NCBI RefSeq assembly: GCF_008367235.1
Contig: NZ_VTZS01000001.1
Span: forward strand, 1,116,001-1,180,000
DNA: 64,000 nucleotides
Source: Pareuzebyella sediminis
GTDB lineage: Bacteria; Bacteroidota; Bacteroidia; Flavobacteriales; Flavobacteriaceae
Direction of reading: 5' to 3'
The notes beneath the pieces are model-generated. The model saw only the letters and a program-made list of their open reading frames with translations, ran no database searches and was not told where the DNA came from. The translations under genes and the position numbers were made by a program. This document shows, in pieces, positions 28,201 through 36,523 of this stretch. Position 1 is the first letter of the stretch, and each line of letters starts with the position of its first letter.

Positions 28201-29577
28201 ATGAAAAAAGCAATATATTTTTTTAGCGCATTGTTTATCGCGGCCTGCAACCAAAATCAGGAAAAAGTAAGTCCCACAGCCCTCTTGATATCTAATGCCT
28301 CTATTATTGATGTCCGATCTGGAAAACTAATAAAGAATAAACAAGTCGTCATCGACTCGGGAAGGATACAGCATATAAAGGAGCGTGTAGAAAATGTAGC
28401 GTTGTACGCTCAACACATCGACGCCGAAGGAAAGTATCTTATGCCGGGTCTGGCCGAAATGCATGCGCATATCCCACCTCCCTCGGTAGACCAAGAGCGT
28501 ATCGAAGACATTTTGTTCCTTTATCTATCAAATGGTATAACCACTATTCGCGGCATGCTAGGAGACCCGTCGCATCTGATACTTCGTGAAAAAGCGTCGA
28601 ACAATACCATCTTGAGCCCCCGTATTTTCACCTCGAGTCCCTCCCTCAACGGCAATACGGTAAAAACGGTACAAGAAGCAGACTCTAAAATAAGGAAGTA
28701 CAAAGATGAAGGATACGATTTTCTGAAAATCCACCCTGGCGTTACGTTGGAAGTTTTTGATCAAATCGTTCAAACGGCCAATGAGGTCGATATCCCTTTT
28801 GCGGGCCACGTACCCGTCGATGTGGGTATACGGCATGCTTTGAAGAGCAAGTATGCGTCTATAGATCATGTAGATGGGTTCTTGGAGGGATTAGTCCCTC
28901 CATCCGCAAATGTCAAACCGGCCGAAAATGGATTTTTCGGCTTTAATTTTACCCCATTGGCCGATTCGGAAAAAATCGATGAACTCGTTCAAATGTCTAA
29001 ATCGAACCAGGTATGGATCGTACCTACCCAAAGTCTTTTCGAACGATGGTTTGCCCCCATTTCGTCCGATGAACTTTTGAAGCAACCGGAAATGAAATAC
29101 ATGTCGAAAACTACGCTCGAAGATTGGAAAGAACGAAAAGACGCCTCTACTTCAACCCATACCGGTTTCAGCGAATCGCAATGGCGACAGTTTGATAGTA
29201 TTCGCCGGCAACTCATCAAATCACTTCAAGAAGAAGGGCATGGTATACTCTTGGGATCTGATGCCCCACAGCTTTTCAATGTACCCGGATTTTCCATTCA
29301 TCATGAAATTGACGGTATGGAACGCTCGGGCCTTAGCCCATTGGAAATTATACAATCAGGTACCATAAACCCCGCCCATTTTTTTTCTATGGAAGATGAA
29401 TTTGGGGAAATCAAGGAAGGGTTTTCTGCCGATTTTATGCTGCTAAGGGAAAATCCCCTAGAAAACTTAGATGCCTTACAAAATCCTTGGGGTGTCATGG
29501 TACGAGGCCAATGGTTGCCAAGGGAAAAGATAGACGAAAAGCTTACATTAATTGCCAAAAAGGCAAAGGAAAACTAA
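28201..29577 (+). CDS. Amidohydrolase family lipoprotein
   Basis: 458 residues with a lipoprotein signal (MKKAIYFFSALFIAAC, lipidated Cys16). The metal-dependent hydrolase core is complete: MPGLAEMHAHIPPP (HxH), FLKIHPGV (Lys position), IPFAGHVPVD and YASIDHVDG (two His), ILLGSDAPQLF (catalytic Asp), and the terminal strand GFSADFMLLRENPLENL. It is probably a prolidase-like or cyclic-amide hydrolase in the envelope. It lies 85 bp behind the TolB-amidohydrolase, so the pair may be co-transcribed. Its stop overlaps the 3' end of the opposite App1 gene by 4 bp. Confidence 0.9.
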   Translation: MKKAIYFFSALFIAACNQNQEKVSPTALLISNASIIDVRSGKLIKNKQVVIDSGRIQHIKERVENVALYAQHIDAEGKYLMPGLAEMHAHIPPPSVDQERIEDILFLYLSNGITTIRGMLGDPSHLILREKASNNTILSPRIFTSSPSLNGNTVKTVQEADSKIRKYKDEGYDFLKIHPGVTLEVFDQIVQTANEVDIPFAGHVPVDVGIRHALKSKYASIDHVDGFLEGLVPPSANVKPAENGFFGFNFTPLADSEKIDELVQMSKSNQVWIVPTQSLFERWFAPISSDELLKQPEMKYMSKTTLEDWKERKDASTSTHTGFSESQWRQFDSIRRQLIKSLQEEGHGILLGSDAPQLFNVPGFSIHHEIDGMERSGLSPLEIIQSGTINPAHFFSMEDEFGEIKEGFSADFMLLRENPLENLDALQNPWGVMVRGQWLPREKIDEKLTLIAKKAKEN

Positions 29578-30554
29578 TTACTAGTTTCTTCGATGATTCC
29601 GTTCGCCTTAGAGTGGGCTATGGCATCAAGACTATCTTTAAAATATAGTGTTTTAACAGAAAGGCTCTCTATATTTTTCAGGACTTTCACGACCTTGTCC
29701 TTCTTGTGTTTTGTGGTGAGGCGAATGTACACCGCTTTGATATTCATCGGAAACACTTTGCAAACGCGTTCATAAAGAAACGGATCCTTTTGGGAATCGT
29801 CTCCTAAGAGCACATAATTGAGATTAGGATAGAATGCAATGATATCTTTTATCTTTTCGAATTTGTGATCATGGCTTCCTTTTCCTGTAAATAAAAAATC
29901 GGCGATGCCCGTTTTTATCTTTTTCAGTTTTATAATTGCTTTAGGAAGATGGTGAAGCGTCGCAAACTCCGCTATAAAAGGATATAAGTTCCATTCGCTG
30001 CTTGACACATAAAAAAAAGAATTTGATGATCCTTCCATATTTTGGCCGGTTAGGCTCAAAGCTTGATAGTGTGCCACCACATCATCGAAAATCTGCCGTT
30101 TGTTGATGTTTTTCGAAAGTAAGACATAAATCTTTTTAAAGAAATTATTACTATGGGAAATCAAGAAGGTATCATCGATATCTGAAATAATACCGAGCTT
30201 TCCCTTGTATGGCTTCAATAACTCACCCTTGGCCACCAAATTAAAATCCCCATATCGGCATAAAATAGTATAGGTATGCCAGCCACTCTCCAAGAAATCA
30301 TCATAAGGCACCGTAAATCTAAAGTATCCATCGGAAAGTGTTTTGGTACGTACCTTTAAGTCTCCGAATTCAAGATGGACATCGATATTGGCCAGAGGAT
30401 CAATCGTGAACATTCGGAATATGGAAAGGGCATGTTTAATGCCTTTCCGGTCAATTCTATACCTATCAGGAGACCAGGATTCGAAAACGTGTCCGAATAC
30501 AATCAATTCTTGATCATTTACGTACCCCCTGTACAATTTAATATCTAACTTCAT
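29574..30554 (-). CDS. App1-like phosphatidate phosphatase (DUF2183)
   Basis: 326 residues. The catalytic domain carries the HAD-like signature GIISDIDDTFLIS (DxDDT), FFYVSSSEWNLYPFIAEF and YVLLGDDSQKDPFLYERV, which identify the App1 catalytic domain known from yeast phosphatidate phosphatase. The N-terminal ~110 residues form a beta-rich domain (HVFESWSPDRYRI). The predicted reaction is phosphatidic acid to diacylglycerol. The ATG at 30554 (MKLDIKLYRG) is preferred to a GTG 9 bp upstream. It is divergent from a lipid kinase gene whose predicted reaction is the reverse. Confidence 0.9.
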   Translation of the reverse strand: MKLDIKLYRGYVNDQELIVFGHVFESWSPDRYRIDRKGIKHALSIFRMFTIDPLANIDVHLEFGDLKVRTKTLSDGYFRFTVPYDDFLESGWHTYTILCRYGDFNLVAKGELLKPYKGKLGIISDIDDTFLISHSNNFFKKIYVLLSKNINKRQIFDDVVAHYQALSLTGQNMEGSSNSFFYVSSSEWNLYPFIAEFATLHHLPKAIIKLKKIKTGIADFLFTGKGSHDHKFEKIKDIIAFYPNLNYVLLGDDSQKDPFLYERVCKVFPMNIKAVYIRLTTKHKKDKVVKVLKNIESLSVKTLYFKDSLDAIAHSKANGIIEETSN

Positions 30555-30594
30555 TAGGCTCACTTGTTAAGTAGAACTCGAGACAAAATACTTA

Positions 30595-30609
30595 ATTTTA
30601 CGGTAAAAT
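30595..30609. promoter_or_regulatory. Palindrome ATTTTAC-G-GTAAAAT between App1 and lipid kinase genes
   Basis: Seven-bp perfect arms around one base, inside the short gap between two divergent lipid genes and 9 bp before the kinase ATG. It could be a shared operator. The A/T-rich arms make chance occurrence possible. Confidence 0.3.
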
Positions 30610-30618
30610 AATGGCCTG

Positions 30619-31506
30619 ATGAATACCAAAACTATTCTGTTCGTAGTTAATCCCATTTCAGGACGATCCGATAAAAAAGGATTGATCGAAAAAACTAAAA
30701 CGTTTATAGCCTTAAACGGATATGAACCAGTAGTCTACAAAACATCGGGGCATGAAGATCAAAAAGAAATTAAAAAACTAATTCGTCAATACAAGCCGGA
30801 ACGCCTGGTTGTTGCAGGCGGAGATGGTACGGTTCAAATGGTAGCGTCAAGCTTAGGTAACGAGACACCGTGCCTTGGCATTTTGCCATCCGGGTCCGCC
30901 AACGGCCTAGCCAAAAATCTGCATCTTCCTGATGGTATCGATGAACAGTTGAAAGTGGCGTTGGGTCGTTCGACCATTCAAATAGACAGCTTAAAGGTCG
31001 ACGGAAAAGACTGCCTTCATATTGCAGATTTGGGATTAAACGCCCAATTGATTAAAAATTATGAGACATCAAATATTAGGGGAAAGATCGGTTATCTTAT
31101 GCAGTCTGTTCCAACCCTTTTTCAAACCGATTATCCCTTTGAATTCGAAGTTGAGGCCAATGGCAAGAACCACCATGGAGAGGGTATTTTACTGGCCATT
31201 GCCAATGCAAGGCAGTTCGGAACAGGTGCCACCATCAATCCCAAGGGTAAACTGAACGATGGTAAATTTGAAATCATTCTATTCAAACATCTTGACCCAA
31301 AAGAAATTTTGAAAACCCTGACCGATCAAAAAGAAATCAATAAAGAGTTCGCGGAAAGTATGAGTACTACATATGCCCGAATTAAGGCAAAAAAACCAGT
31401 ACCCCTTCAAATCGATGGGGAATACATCGGGCAGGTCAATGATTTTGAGGTAGAGGTTTACCCAAGGAAATTAACGATTGCAGTACCTGAAGGTTTTGAA
31501 CCCTAA
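30619..31506 (+). CDS. Diacylglycerol kinase family lipid kinase (YegS/BmrU type)
   Basis: 295 residues. The DAGK catalytic domain starts at once: TILFVVNPISGRSDKKGLI, then the ATP/glycine loop VVAGGDGTVQMVAS and LGILPSGSANGLAKNL. The second domain has GILLAIANARQFGTGATINP and ends with PLQIDGEYIG. These are the hallmarks of bacterial YegS/DgkB lipid kinases, which phosphorylate diacylglycerol or related lipids. The opposite-strand neighbour is an App1 phosphatase with the reverse predicted chemistry. A hairpin with a T-run follows the stop. Confidence 0.93.
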   Translation: MNTKTILFVVNPISGRSDKKGLIEKTKTFIALNGYEPVVYKTSGHEDQKEIKKLIRQYKPERLVVAGGDGTVQMVASSLGNETPCLGILPSGSANGLAKNLHLPDGIDEQLKVALGRSTIQIDSLKVDGKDCLHIADLGLNAQLIKNYETSNIRGKIGYLMQSVPTLFQTDYPFEFEVEANGKNHHGEGILLAIANARQFGTGATINPKGKLNDGKFEIILFKHLDPKEILKTLTDQKEINKEFAESMSTTYARIKAKKPVPLQIDGEYIGQVNDFEVEVYPRKLTIAVPEGFEP

Positions 31507-31554
31507 GCAGGTATAAGATAAACCCAATGCTCACCAAGGCCACCTTACCTGCTT
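31505..31554 (+). terminator. Hairpin terminator after the lipid kinase gene
   Basis: AAGCAGGTA (31505-31513, overlapping the stop codon) pairs with TACCTGCTT (31546-31554), followed by more T. The stem is a perfect 9 bp but the loop is 32 nt, so efficiency is uncertain. Confidence 0.5.
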
Positions 31555-31605
31555 TTTAAACGTGATAAATAATTCTTGCGCCCTTCACGTTAGTTTTAAG
31601 TTTTC

Positions 31606-31613
31606 TATATTTG
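31606..31613 (+). promoter_or_regulatory. -7 promoter box TATATTTG for the DUF2490 gene
   Basis: An exact TAnnTTTG match 62 bp before the ATG. The implied leader is about 55 nt. A convincing -33 TTG is not seen at the usual distance. Confidence 0.5.
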
Positions 31614-31675
31614 GCGTTCTATGAATTATTCTTGGTAGGAACCAAGGGTTTGAACTTCCCTTTATCTCAAATTTC

Positions 31676-32422
31676 ATGATGTTAGCATACTTGCAAAATA
31701 GGATTTTTGATGAACGATCGTTACAGCTTATAATTCGTTTACTTCTTATACCTTTCATTTTCTTAACGACCGCACTGTCGGCACAAAACAACGGGGAAGG
31801 GAGCTGGGGTACTTGGCACATGTACTTTGGCACCAACAAGGTGTCGGAAAAGTTGAGCATTCATACTGAAGGACAGCTACGCTATTATGAGCATGCGAAA
31901 AATTTCAATCAGCTTTTACTACGAACCGGGTTGAACTATCACCTCGATCCCACCGCCATCGCGACCATGGGTTATGGGTATATCGTGACCGATGGAACTT
32001 TTGAAGAGTTTCCAGAGGAGGTTCACTCTAAAGAACATCGTATTTTCGAACAATTCATATTGAAAAACAAGGTAGGTAAGTTTCTTTTTGAACACCGATA
32101 CCGCCTGGAGCAGCGCTTTATCGATTTCGGAAACGCTAGCGATACCCAGCATCGTGCCCGCTATCGCCTACAGGTTACCCTACCCCTTAACCACATTTTC
32201 TTTTTGAATTTCTATGATGAAATCTTTTTGAATCTTCAGAACCAAGTCTTTGGGCAGAATAGGTTGTACGGAGCTTTAGGGGCATCGATAACCGATAACC
32301 TAAGTATTCAAGTAGGGTATCTTAAAAACCATTTTCCGACGGCAAAATATAACCGTTTGCAAGTGGGCGTTTTTTATAATCCAGATTTACGTCGACTATT
32401 CGGTAGCCAAACGCCCCCCTGA
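31676..32422 (+). CDS. DUF2490 family protein, predicted outer-membrane beta-barrel
   Basis: 248 residues. A hydrophobic segment, LIIRLLLIPFIFLTTALSAQ, acts as a signal peptide, preceded by a longer than usual N-region (about 18 residues). The rest alternates polar and hydrophobic residues with many aromatics (WGTWHMYFGTNKV, RARYRLQVTLPLN, YNRLQVGVFYNPDLRRLFGS), matching DUF2490, which is regarded as a small outer-membrane barrel family in Bacteroidota. Two ATGs at 31676 and 31679 could start it. Function unknown. Confidence 0.85.
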   Translation: MMLAYLQNRIFDERSLQLIIRLLLIPFIFLTTALSAQNNGEGSWGTWHMYFGTNKVSEKLSIHTEGQLRYYEHAKNFNQLLLRTGLNYHLDPTAIATMGYGYIVTDGTFEEFPEEVHSKEHRIFEQFILKNKVGKFLFEHRYRLEQRFIDFGNASDTQHRARYRLQVTLPLNHIFFLNFYDEIFLNLQNQVFGQNRLYGALGASITDNLSIQVGYLKNHFPTAKYNRLQVGVFYNPDLRRLFGSQTPP

Positions 32423-32532
32423 TATCCACTTTCCAATTCAAGGGTTGGGGTACCTACTGACCCTTAAATTTAATTAGTTATTGATTCTTCCGACGCAAAC
32501 GATTTTATATTTAGGCCATTAATTTGATCAAT

Positions 32533-32640
32533 ATGAGGTACGTAAAACCCATTCATATTGCTGTCAAAAAATCGGCCCTAAACAGGTATGTAGGCGCTAC
32601 GATATTGTTAAAATCATTTTTATATGAGCAAGGTCCGTAA
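32533..32640 (+). CDS. Possible 35-residue small protein (speculative)
   Basis: A short frame MRYVKPIHIAVKKSALNRY continuing for 16 more residues to a TAA at 32640. A near-consensus -7 box, TATATTTA (32516-32523), lies 9 bp before the ATG. It fits between DUF2490 and the SOD gene. No family is recognised and the peptide has no membrane segment; it may be noise or a leader. Confidence 0.2.
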   Translation: MRYVKPIHIAVKKSALNRYVGATILLKSFLYEQGP

Positions 32641-32651
32641 AGATTAATTAG

Positions 32652-32659
32652 TACCTTTA
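32652..32659 (+). promoter_or_regulatory. -7 promoter box TACCTTTA for the SOD gene
   Basis: Seven of eight bases match TAnnTTTG, 24 bp before the SOD start. It overlaps a small palindrome ACCTT-T-AAGGT (32653-32663) that could bind a regulator. Confidence 0.4.
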
Positions 32660-32683
32660 AGGTCAAATTAAAATACTGAAAAC

Positions 32684-33292
32684 ATGAAGACGATAAAATT
32701 AGCGGTAGTAGGGCTGTTATTGATCGGTTCCTACAATTGCAAGGAAGTAAAAAAAGAAGCTGATAAGGCCGGTGATGCCATGGAGGAATCTATGGACGAA
32801 ATGGAAAATAAGGCCAATGACATGATGGATGATCAAGAGGAGAAAACCATCACGTTTATGATGGAGCCTAAAAGTGATAGCAACGTTAGCGGTAAGGTAA
32901 CTTTTACCGAAGAAGATGGAGAAGTTAGCATGAAGGCTGAACTTTCCGGATTATCCGAAGGAGAGCATGCCATTCACATTCACCAAACCGCCGATTGTTC
33001 GGCCGACGACGGTACATCTGCCGGTGGTCACTGGAACCCTACCAATCAACCCCATGGTAAATGGGGCGCTTCGGAAGGATATCATAAAGGAGATATCGGT
33101 AATTTTACGGCGGATGGAGATGGTAATGCTACCGTCAACTTTTCGACCGACGAATGGTGTATCGGTTGCGATGATGAAAACAAAAATATTATGGGAAAAG
33201 CCGTTATTGTACATCAAGGACAAGATGATTACACCTCACAGCCAAGCGGCGCAGCCGGCGCAAGGGTAAGCTGTACAGGAATTATTCAATAA
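32684..33292 (+). CDS. sodC: Cu-Zn superoxide dismutase family lipoprotein
   Basis: 202 residues with a lipoprotein-like signal (MKTIKLAVVGLLLIGSYNC) and an acidic, helical linker rich in Glu, Met and Asp (about 20-53). The SOD domain keeps all metal ligands: AIHIHQ (two Cu His), GGHWNP (bridging His), QPHGKWG and GYHKGDIGN (Zn His, His, Asp), and AVIVHQGQDDY (Cu His). The disulfide cysteines are TADC and ARVSC. It should remove superoxide in the periplasm. A strong terminator follows, separating it from the sigma factor gene. Confidence 0.95.
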   Translation: MKTIKLAVVGLLLIGSYNCKEVKKEADKAGDAMEESMDEMENKANDMMDDQEEKTITFMMEPKSDSNVSGKVTFTEEDGEVSMKAELSGLSEGEHAIHIHQTADCSADDGTSAGGHWNPTNQPHGKWGASEGYHKGDIGNFTADGDGNATVNFSTDEWCIGCDDENKNIMGKAVIVHQGQDDYTSQPSGAAGARVSCTGIIQ

Positions 33293-33311
33293 TTAAGTAG
33301 CGCATAAAAAC

Positions 33312-33340
33312 AAAAAAACCACTTTTACAGTGGTTTTTTT
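33312..33340 (+). terminator. Rho-independent terminator after the SOD gene
   Basis: A perfect 12-bp stem (33312-33323 with 33329-33340), five-nt loop TTTAC, flanked by A- and T-runs, 20 bp after the SOD stop. The symmetric A/T flanks would let it act on both strands. Confidence 0.85.
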
Positions 33341-33347
33341 ATCTTTA
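33340..33347 (+). promoter_or_regulatory. -7-like box TATCTTTA before the sigma factor gene
   Basis: Seven of eight bases match TAnnTTTG. It begins on the last base of the SOD terminator and is 18 bp before the sigma ATG, so a terminator and promoter would be back to back. Confidence 0.35.
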
Positions 33348-33364
33348 ATCAGCAATTGTTTTTT

Positions 33365-33904
33365 ATGGATCTAGACGCCTTAGTGTTACGTTTCCAAAAA
33401 AAGGATGTCATCGCCTTTGAACAACTCTATGGAATGTACTGGGAAAATATCTGTGGTGTAGTCAACACTATTGTAAGGAATAAAAGTTTAGCAGAGGAAA
33501 TTACCCAAGATGTCTTCACTAAAGTCTGGAACAATTCCGATAGTTACAATGCATCTAAGGGGCGTTTTTTTACCTGGGTATTGAATATTGCACGCAATGC
33601 CGCCATCGATAAAGTGCGCTCAAAATCCTATAAAAACCAGAAAAAGAATCTCTCTGCAGATTACTTCGTAGGTATATTGAACAAAGCAGATCACATCGAC
33701 GACAATGAAGAGCGTATCGATAGCAGTGCTTTGAAAAAATTATTACTGAACCTAAAGGAAAAATGTCTTCGGATTATTGAAATGCTTTACTTTAAAGGGT
33801 ACACCCAAAAAGAAGTTTCCAAAGAGCTGGACATTCCTTTAGGAACTGTTAAAACTAGAAATAGAAGTTGTATTTCCCAACTGAGGGAAAACATCGTGAA
33901 GTGA
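33365..33904 (+). CDS. ECF-type RNA polymerase sigma factor
   Basis: 179 residues. Region 2 shows FEQLYGMYWENICGVVNTIV, AEEITQDVFTKVWNN and GRFFTWVLNIARNAAIDKVR. Region 4 shows IEMLYFKGYTQKEVSKELD followed by IPLGTVKTRNRSCISQLRE. This is the standard two-domain ECF sigma. The ATG at 33365 is preferred over a TTG 9 bp upstream. Its stop TGA shares one base with the ATG of the next gene, an anti-sigma factor, so the two are translated in a coupled way. The signal is unknown; the SOD upstream suggests an envelope or oxidative stress link, but a terminator separates them. Confidence 0.93.
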   Translation: MDLDALVLRFQKKDVIAFEQLYGMYWENICGVVNTIVRNKSLAEEITQDVFTKVWNNSDSYNASKGRFFTWVLNIARNAAIDKVRSKSYKNQKKNLSADYFVGILNKADHIDDNEERIDSSALKKLLLNLKEKCLRIIEMLYFKGYTQKEVSKELDIPLGTVKTRNRSCISQLRENIVK

Positions 33905-34707
33905 TGGACGTTGAAAAATACATAGCATCGGGGGTTTTGGAACTTTACGTGGCGGGTAAGCTTACGGAAGAGGAAAATATGGAAGTATTTCAATATTCCA
34001 AGGAATATCCCGAGATACTCGAGGAAATACTTGCCATCGAATCTTCGATACTCAAGCTAAGCCAAGCGGTTACTCCTAAGTATGCCACTAGGAAGGGATT
34101 CGATGATATTATGGTACGTATCGGCGAAAGAAAAGACCCGACGGTCATACAGCTTCCCAAAGAAAAAAGTAATTGGACACAATACATGGGTTGGGCGGCA
34201 GCCGTATTACTTGGCGTAGGGCTGGTCTGGTTCTACATGCAGAACTCCCAATTGAACACAGATCTTCAAGTGGTAGAAAAAGAGAAAGAACTATTGGAGG
34301 AACAAATTTTCGAGGCAAGAAGTTCTTTAGCGAGTACCGAAGCCCTTTTGAACGATTTGCGCGATAAGAATATTTCGGTGGTTCCCTTAGGGGGACAAGA
34401 GGTATCCCCAAATTCCTACGCGAAGGCCTATTGGAACAAAACACAAGACAAAGTATTTATCGATGCCCAAGGGCTTCCCGAACCACCTGACGGCATGGTA
34501 TATCAGGTATGGTCGTTGAAATTAGACCCTTTGACCCCCACGAGTATAGGTCTCTTGGATGATTTCACTGCCGACGATAACAAAATCTTTGTATTGAACA
34601 ACCCCAACGAATCGGAAGCCTTTGGGATTACCCTTGAACCCGCCGGTGGAAGTGCATCACCGAATTTGGAACAGCTGTATACCTTAGGTGCGGTATCGTC
34701 TTCGTAG
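33904..34707 (+). CDS. Anti-sigma factor, RskA-like C-terminal domain
   Basis: 267 residues. The N-terminal ~85 residues (VEKYIASGVLELYVAGKLTE) look like an anti-sigma binding domain but lack the zinc HxxxCxxC motif. One transmembrane helix, YMGWAAAVLLGVGLVWFYM (about 97-116), is followed by a coiled coil (VVEKEKELLEEQIFEARSSL). The extracytoplasmic RskA/anti-sigma-K domain has KAYWNKTQDKVFIDAQGLPE, GMVYQVWSL and FGITLEPAGGSASPN. It should hold the upstream sigma factor at the membrane. The overlap TGATG with the sigma gene fixes the start at 33904. Confidence 0.9.
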   Translation: MDVEKYIASGVLELYVAGKLTEEENMEVFQYSKEYPEILEEILAIESSILKLSQAVTPKYATRKGFDDIMVRIGERKDPTVIQLPKEKSNWTQYMGWAAAVLLGVGLVWFYMQNSQLNTDLQVVEKEKELLEEQIFEARSSLASTEALLNDLRDKNISVVPLGGQEVSPNSYAKAYWNKTQDKVFIDAQGLPEPPDGMVYQVWSLKLDPLTPTSIGLLDDFTADDNKIFVLNNPNESEAFGITLEPAGGSASPNLEQLYTLGAVSSS

Positions 34708-34782
34708 CTTCCGCCCCGTAAGCAATTATTTTAAGAGGTTACCTTCGAGGCCCGGCATGTATAAGTTGATTTTTAATAACGG

Positions 34783-35514
34783 TCAATTATTGAAACTGCT
34801 TATATCGTTACCGTGGGGCGCTCTTATCAAGCGATCGTGCAGTTCTTTTAATCTTTTTGAAGGGCAACCGCAACGAAACAATATGATCAAAAGAAGGTTA
34901 GAGAGGTTCACCCTTAAGTAGGAGTTGTTATTGTATTTTCTTGAGGACACGATTAAATCGCTTTTGACGATTTTATAGGAGACGCTCTCTTTCTTCATCC
35001 GTTTAAAGAACTCAAAGTCTTCCATAATGACCTGGTTCTCGTCAAACGTTTTCAATGCATTGAAAACGTTTCTTTTGATAAAAAGGCATTGGTCTCCACC
35101 GCCCGTAAAAATACCATCCCTTGCCGTAAATGAGGCGTTTATGTTAAGCCAAGGATTTTCTTTATCAAAACGATACGAAAAAAAACCTGCATCATACCCC
35201 GCTTTTAGGGTGTCCATAATATCGATTAGAAAAGAATTCGGGGGCAGTACATCGGCGTGCAAAAAGACAAGAACGTTCCCTTTTGATTTGGAGACCCCCG
35301 TATTCATTTGTACCGCTCTTCCTTTACCGAAACAGCGGATAAATTTTATGTTGTCCATGGACACCAGGTTTTCCGAACCGTCGTTATTATCTTTGGACAA
35401 GGCCACTATAATTTCAACCTGACAAGATGTAGGGAGATTTCCAAGTATGGCAAGTAATCTGGTAAGATTCTCCTTTTCATTATGTGCCGGAATGATTATA
35501 CTAACCTGATTCAC
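34783..35514 (-). CDS. Family 2 glycosyltransferase, TIGR04283-like
   Basis: About 243 residues. GT-A signature: VSIIIPAHNEKENLTRLLAI, then FGKGRAVQMNTGVSKSKGNV and LVFLHADVLPP (the metal-binding DxD equivalent). The GRAxQMNxG...LHAD pattern is that of the TIGR04283 family, which databases associate with arsenosugar-type glycosylation; that role is family annotation and is not tested here. No ATG exists near the N-terminus: the start is GTG at 35514 or TTG at 35517. It is divergent from a DUF547 gene, a frequent neighbour of such enzymes. Confidence 0.85.
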   Translation of the reverse strand: MNQVSIIIPAHNEKENLTRLLAILGNLPTSCQVEIIVALSKDNNDGSENLVSMDNIKFIRCFGKGRAVQMNTGVSKSKGNVLVFLHADVLPPNSFLIDIMDTLKAGYDAGFFSYRFDKENPWLNINASFTARDGIFTGGGDQCLFIKRNVFNALKTFDENQVIMEDFEFFKRMKKESVSYKIVKSDLIVSSRKYNNNSYLRVNLSNLLLIILFRCGCPSKRLKELHDRLIRAPHGNDISSFNN

Positions 35515-35671
35515 CAAAATTCTTTCTACTTGGTTCTACTATTTATAATCTGTTGAACTACGCCACCTAGGCCTTGATTTAAAGAAGAGAAAGGTCTGGG
35601 CATAAATTACGACCAAACCCTATCAAATGAATTGACGTGCCTACGGGTAGTAACGCCACAAAATAAACGAT

Positions 35672-36475
35672 ATGGCCTATTCAAAACTATGTATGTTAAC
35701 AACGGCAATCGCCCTCCTTGCATTTTTGACCATCGAAAGAGATCAAGTGGCATCCGTTGAAACCTTCATAAACCCTTCACAAAACCTCAACGATCTTTCC
35801 GAGGAGTTGCTGACGCGTATCAAAAATAAGCAACAGACAAATCAACTTAGGACCAAACTCTATACTATCCCTCTTGAAACCTTACAAAATTCCTTGAAAA
35901 CCGATGACCAAAAGCTAGCATTTTGGATCAATATCTACAATGCCTACATACAAATAAAGTTAACGGAGCAGCCTTCATTGTACAAGGATCGTGACGCGTT
36001 TTTCAAAAAGGACCAGATTCCAATCGCAGGACGATTGGTTTCATTTGACAAGATCGAACATGGTATTATTAGAAAATCTCAGTGGAAGTTGGGTCTTGGT
36101 TTGGTCGGTAAGTGGTTTCCTGACAAATTTGAACGCGAATTACGGGTTGAGGAAAATGATTACCGAATACATTTTGCATTAAACTGTGGGGCACAAGATT
36201 GTCCTCCCGTAGCAATCTACAAACCCGAAAAGCTAGATAAACAATTAGAGAAAAGCACCAAAAACTATTTACAAAAGACCTCAACCTTTAACCCAACCAC
36301 CGGAGAGGCTAAAATAACGTCACTGTTCAGCTGGTTTCGAGGAGATTTTGGCCTTGAAAGCGGCATTGAGGAAATCTTAAAAAAATACGGGATAATCCCT
36401 ACCACTGAAAATATTTCGCTTACCTATAAAGACTACGACTGGACCTTAGATCTCAATAACTGGAGTGAACTTTGA
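35672..36475 (+). CDS. DUF547 domain-containing secreted protein
   Basis: 267 residues with an N-terminal hydrophobic segment (LCMLTTAIALLAFLTI) that is a signal peptide or anchor. Conserved DUF547 blocks are present: KLAFWINIYNAYIQIKL, RLVSFDKIEHGIIR and IHFALNCGAQDCPPVAIY. The two Cys of CGAQDC are typical. Function is unknown; the Asn/His/Cys blocks have been compared to papain-like folds, but no catalytic assignment is made here. It is divergent from the glycosyltransferase gene. Confidence 0.88.
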   Translation: MAYSKLCMLTTAIALLAFLTIERDQVASVETFINPSQNLNDLSEELLTRIKNKQQTNQLRTKLYTIPLETLQNSLKTDDQKLAFWINIYNAYIQIKLTEQPSLYKDRDAFFKKDQIPIAGRLVSFDKIEHGIIRKSQWKLGLGLVGKWFPDKFERELRVEENDYRIHFALNCGAQDCPPVAIYKPEKLDKQLEKSTKNYLQKTSTFNPTTGEAKITSLFSWFRGDFGLESGIEEILKKYGIIPTTENISLTYKDYDWTLDLNNWSEL

Positions 36476-36523
36476 TACATAGAATCATCACTAAAACAGG
36501 CTTTTGCCACGATTATACTATCG

